This document shows, one piece after another, positions 22,641 to 24,340 of a DNA stretch of 24,340 bases. The stretch's first letter is position 1; each line of letters begins with the position of its first letter. The notes below the pieces were generated by a model, which worked only from the letters and a program-made list of their open reading frames with translations, was not told the origin of the DNA and did not search any database. The DNA is taken from NCBI GenBank assembly GCA_036897625.1, contig JAYMTA010000773.1, forward strand, positions 1 through 24,340. Reading direction: 5' to 3'. Origin of the DNA: Pelargonium cotyledonis. Taxonomy: Eukaryota > Streptophyta > Magnoliopsida > Geraniales > Geraniaceae. Position numbers and translations under genes: made by a program.

Positions 22641-23030
22641 TTAAAAGAGGATGGCCGATTGGGCTTTTTCGGGAACGGAGTACCCACGTGTCACGTGGAC
22701 TTAGGCGTAGTGGCCACGTAAGCGACAAGAAAGGGCTGCTTATAAAATCTTCTGTAATCTCGTATCCACCAATCATCATCGTGCTCCCACGTGGGATGCT
22801 GGGCCCCACCAATACCCTCTGACATCATATTTTATTAGTGTTTTTAGTCTGATTTTCTATTATCTCCAATATAAAAATAATAATAATAATAATATTTTAT
22901 GGAGCATAGTCATTATAAATCTTAAGCATTTCTCATTTTCGCTTTCTTGTTCCATCATCTCTTTCTTTTTTTCCTCCAACTTTCCCTATATTGATTTCTC
23001 TGCAAATCCACATTCTTCTAGTAGAAGATC
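22641..23030 (+). promoter_or_regulatory. Promoter with clustered G-boxes upstream of the A_thal_3526 gene
   Basis: Three perfect CACGTG G-boxes occur at 22685-22690, 22692-22697 (one base apart) and 22788-22793, the last within the palindrome TCCCACGTGGGA; a CCACGTA lies at about 22714. CCAAT motifs follow near 22769 and 22809, and an AATATAAAAATAA block with an (AAT)n tract near 22868-22895 may hold the TATA signal. A pyrimidine-rich leader precedes the ATG. G-boxes are bound by bHLH and bZIP factors such as PIF, HY5 and ABF proteins, so light, clock or abscisic acid control is a reasonable inference. Confidence 0.7.
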
Positions 23031-23502
23031 ATGGATGATGATTCTTCAGCTTCGTATATTCACTTGGTAATTATTGATTTCGCGATCGTCGTCATCGTCA
23101 TCATCATCTAATTATTTGTGTGTATGTATACATATAGTTGATATCGTTATGGTGTGAGTGACAGGTGCACCATTTGATAGAGGAGTGCTTGCTGTTCAAC
23201 ATGAGTAGAGAAGAGTGCATGGAAGCTCTCTCCAAGCATGCAAATATCAAACCCGTCATCACCTCTACTGGTTCATCTCTCTCCGACATCTTCTCGTTGG
23301 TTTGATTGAGTCTCAGGCCGTAACTCTTTGTGTGTGTGTGTGTGCAGTGTGGAAGGAGTTGGAGAAAGAGAACAGGGAGTTCTTCGAAGATTATGGAAGA
23401 AGAAGAGAAGAGAGAGTGTTGGAGATGGATGCTAGGCAAAGGATCCAAACCATGGTTTCTGCTATTTCCAAGCATGATCAACAAAGTCAACAAACAAAAT
23501 AG
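23031..23502 (+). CDS. Small plant-specific protein of the A_thal_3526 (TIGR01589/PF09713) family
   Basis: Three exons, 23031-23066, 23165-23270 and 23348-23502, join in frame to 98 residues. The domain spans about residues 13-70: VHHLIEECLLFNMSREECM, then HANIKPVITSTVWKELEKEN and REFFEDYGRRREER, which follows the family pattern of LIE.CL, two helices and VW..LE.EN.EFF. A short acidic N terminus (MDDDSS) and a Gln-rich tail flank it. From memory, Arabidopsis members (the RPGE/BPG4 group) repress GLK-driven photosynthetic genes; assigning that role here is inference from the family only. Intron 2 is just 77 bases, and a TG repeat replaces the usual polypyrimidine tract directly before its AG acceptor. 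The G-box-rich promoter fits light or clock control. Confidence 0.88.
23329..23344. repeat. (TG)8 microsatellite at a 3' splice site
   Basis: Eight TG units end three bases before the first exonic base of exon 3 of the A_thal_3526 gene (CAG at 23345-23347). On the transcript this is a UG repeat in the position of the polypyrimidine tract. Confidence 0.85.
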
Positions 23503-24340
23503 GTTAGGTTGACCAAATTTGGTAGAGCTTGAACAAGCTACTATGGTATAATATTACATGATCCATCTGTAATAGAAGGAGGAGGTATGGGATGCGAAAC
23601 GGCGTCGTGTTGATACTTGTAACTAGGTCCAAGAATAGAAGTAGTAGTACAGTACATCGGAAACGTGAAGGCATGTGTAACAGTGAGTGGGGGGTGGCTC
23701 TAACATGAGGCTTACACGTGGCTTTCATGTGCTCTCTTGTTACTTTATCCCATTAATATTATTTATTAATTCAGTATCTTATATCCCGTGATCACATTAT
23801 TGATGACTCGACCGAATAACGTTACTTGACGTTCATCATACACAAGTGTTTTGTGCCAGACATCTGTAAGAAATCAACCGAGCCGTTCTTAATTGAAGTT
23901 TAATTTTAGATATATAGATGAGACAAAATTGGGTGTGGTGGTATAGATGGGACAAAAATGGGAGAAAAGAGCAGGAAGAGTAGAGGTTGAAGTTGGAGTC
24001 AGAGTCCCAAGCTTTTTGGTGTTAGATTGGATTGATGGTAAAAATGGTTTGGTTTGTAGTATGGTTTGTGATGGAGAAGTTTGAGGTGAGGAAGCTATTG
24101 CAAGCTCTTGCCTTTAAGCTTCTTCTACCAACATGTACGAGTCTCATGTTTATGTGTCAACGATTACCAAATTGAACTTGTAGATTCTATAAGCTTCATA
24201 ATCATTCAAGTGGAAACACAGAGAAAATTTTAACTTGAGTTTTGTATTCTCTTAGACTCACAAGTCAAATCATAAATTTAAGAAATAAAATTATAAAAAA
24301 AAACAAAAACAGCCTCTCTTTTTTTTCTCTAGGGTTTTCT
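23503..24340. other. 3' region of the last gene and right-hand intergenic DNA
   Basis: The 3' UTR of the A_thal_3526 gene probably covers the first 150-250 bases. No further gene is supported. The final bases contain CTAGGGTTTT, a telo-box on the minus strand, at the window edge, which might mark the 5' end of another gene lying outside. Confidence 0.4.

Overview
The window is nuclear DNA from a flowering plant, almost certainly a eudicot. It is AT-rich, its genes are split by many GT-AG introns, and it carries plant-only protein families, plastid-type leader peptides, telo-box and site II promoter motifs, and fragments of plant transposons. The species cannot be named from the sequence alone.

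Layout from left to right. Bases 1-290 are the end of a CACTA-type DNA transposon with its subterminal repeats. Next to it lies a roughly 256-bp tandem array (about 291-1195). Bases about 1450-9350 hold a head-to-tail tandem duplication of diaminopimelate epimerase (DapF, the penultimate step of lysine synthesis). Both nine-exon copies are on the minus strand and both are open: copy A (1660-5054) and copy B (5617-9192). Copy B keeps the family motifs. Copy A differs at several highly conserved positions, including the residue right after a catalytic cysteine. Bases 9350-11300 are AT-rich intergenic DNA with a 36-nt fragment of U2 snRNA between perfect 14-bp direct repeats and a 242-bp Stowaway-type MITE. 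A two-exon gene of the plant DUF1635 family follows (11366-12970, +); its single intron and its 3' end both contain tandem duplications. Ribosomal protein uL23 (RPL23A, 13639-14903, -) and the LAMMER kinase AFC1 (15507-19035, +, 12 coding exons) are divergent and share about 600 bp carrying site II and telo-box motifs. About 3.6 kb of mostly unassigned intergenic DNA follows. The last gene (23031-23502, +) encodes a 98-residue protein of the plant A_thal_3526 family, behind a promoter with three perfect G-boxes.

The genes do not form one pathway: lysine synthesis in the plastid, translation, splicing-factor phosphorylation and, by family resemblance, possible control of photosynthetic genes are simply neighbours. 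I see no sign of a wholly new multi-gene system. The most informative signals are the asymmetric divergence of the two DapF copies, the retroposed U2 fragment, and several very recent local tandem duplications.
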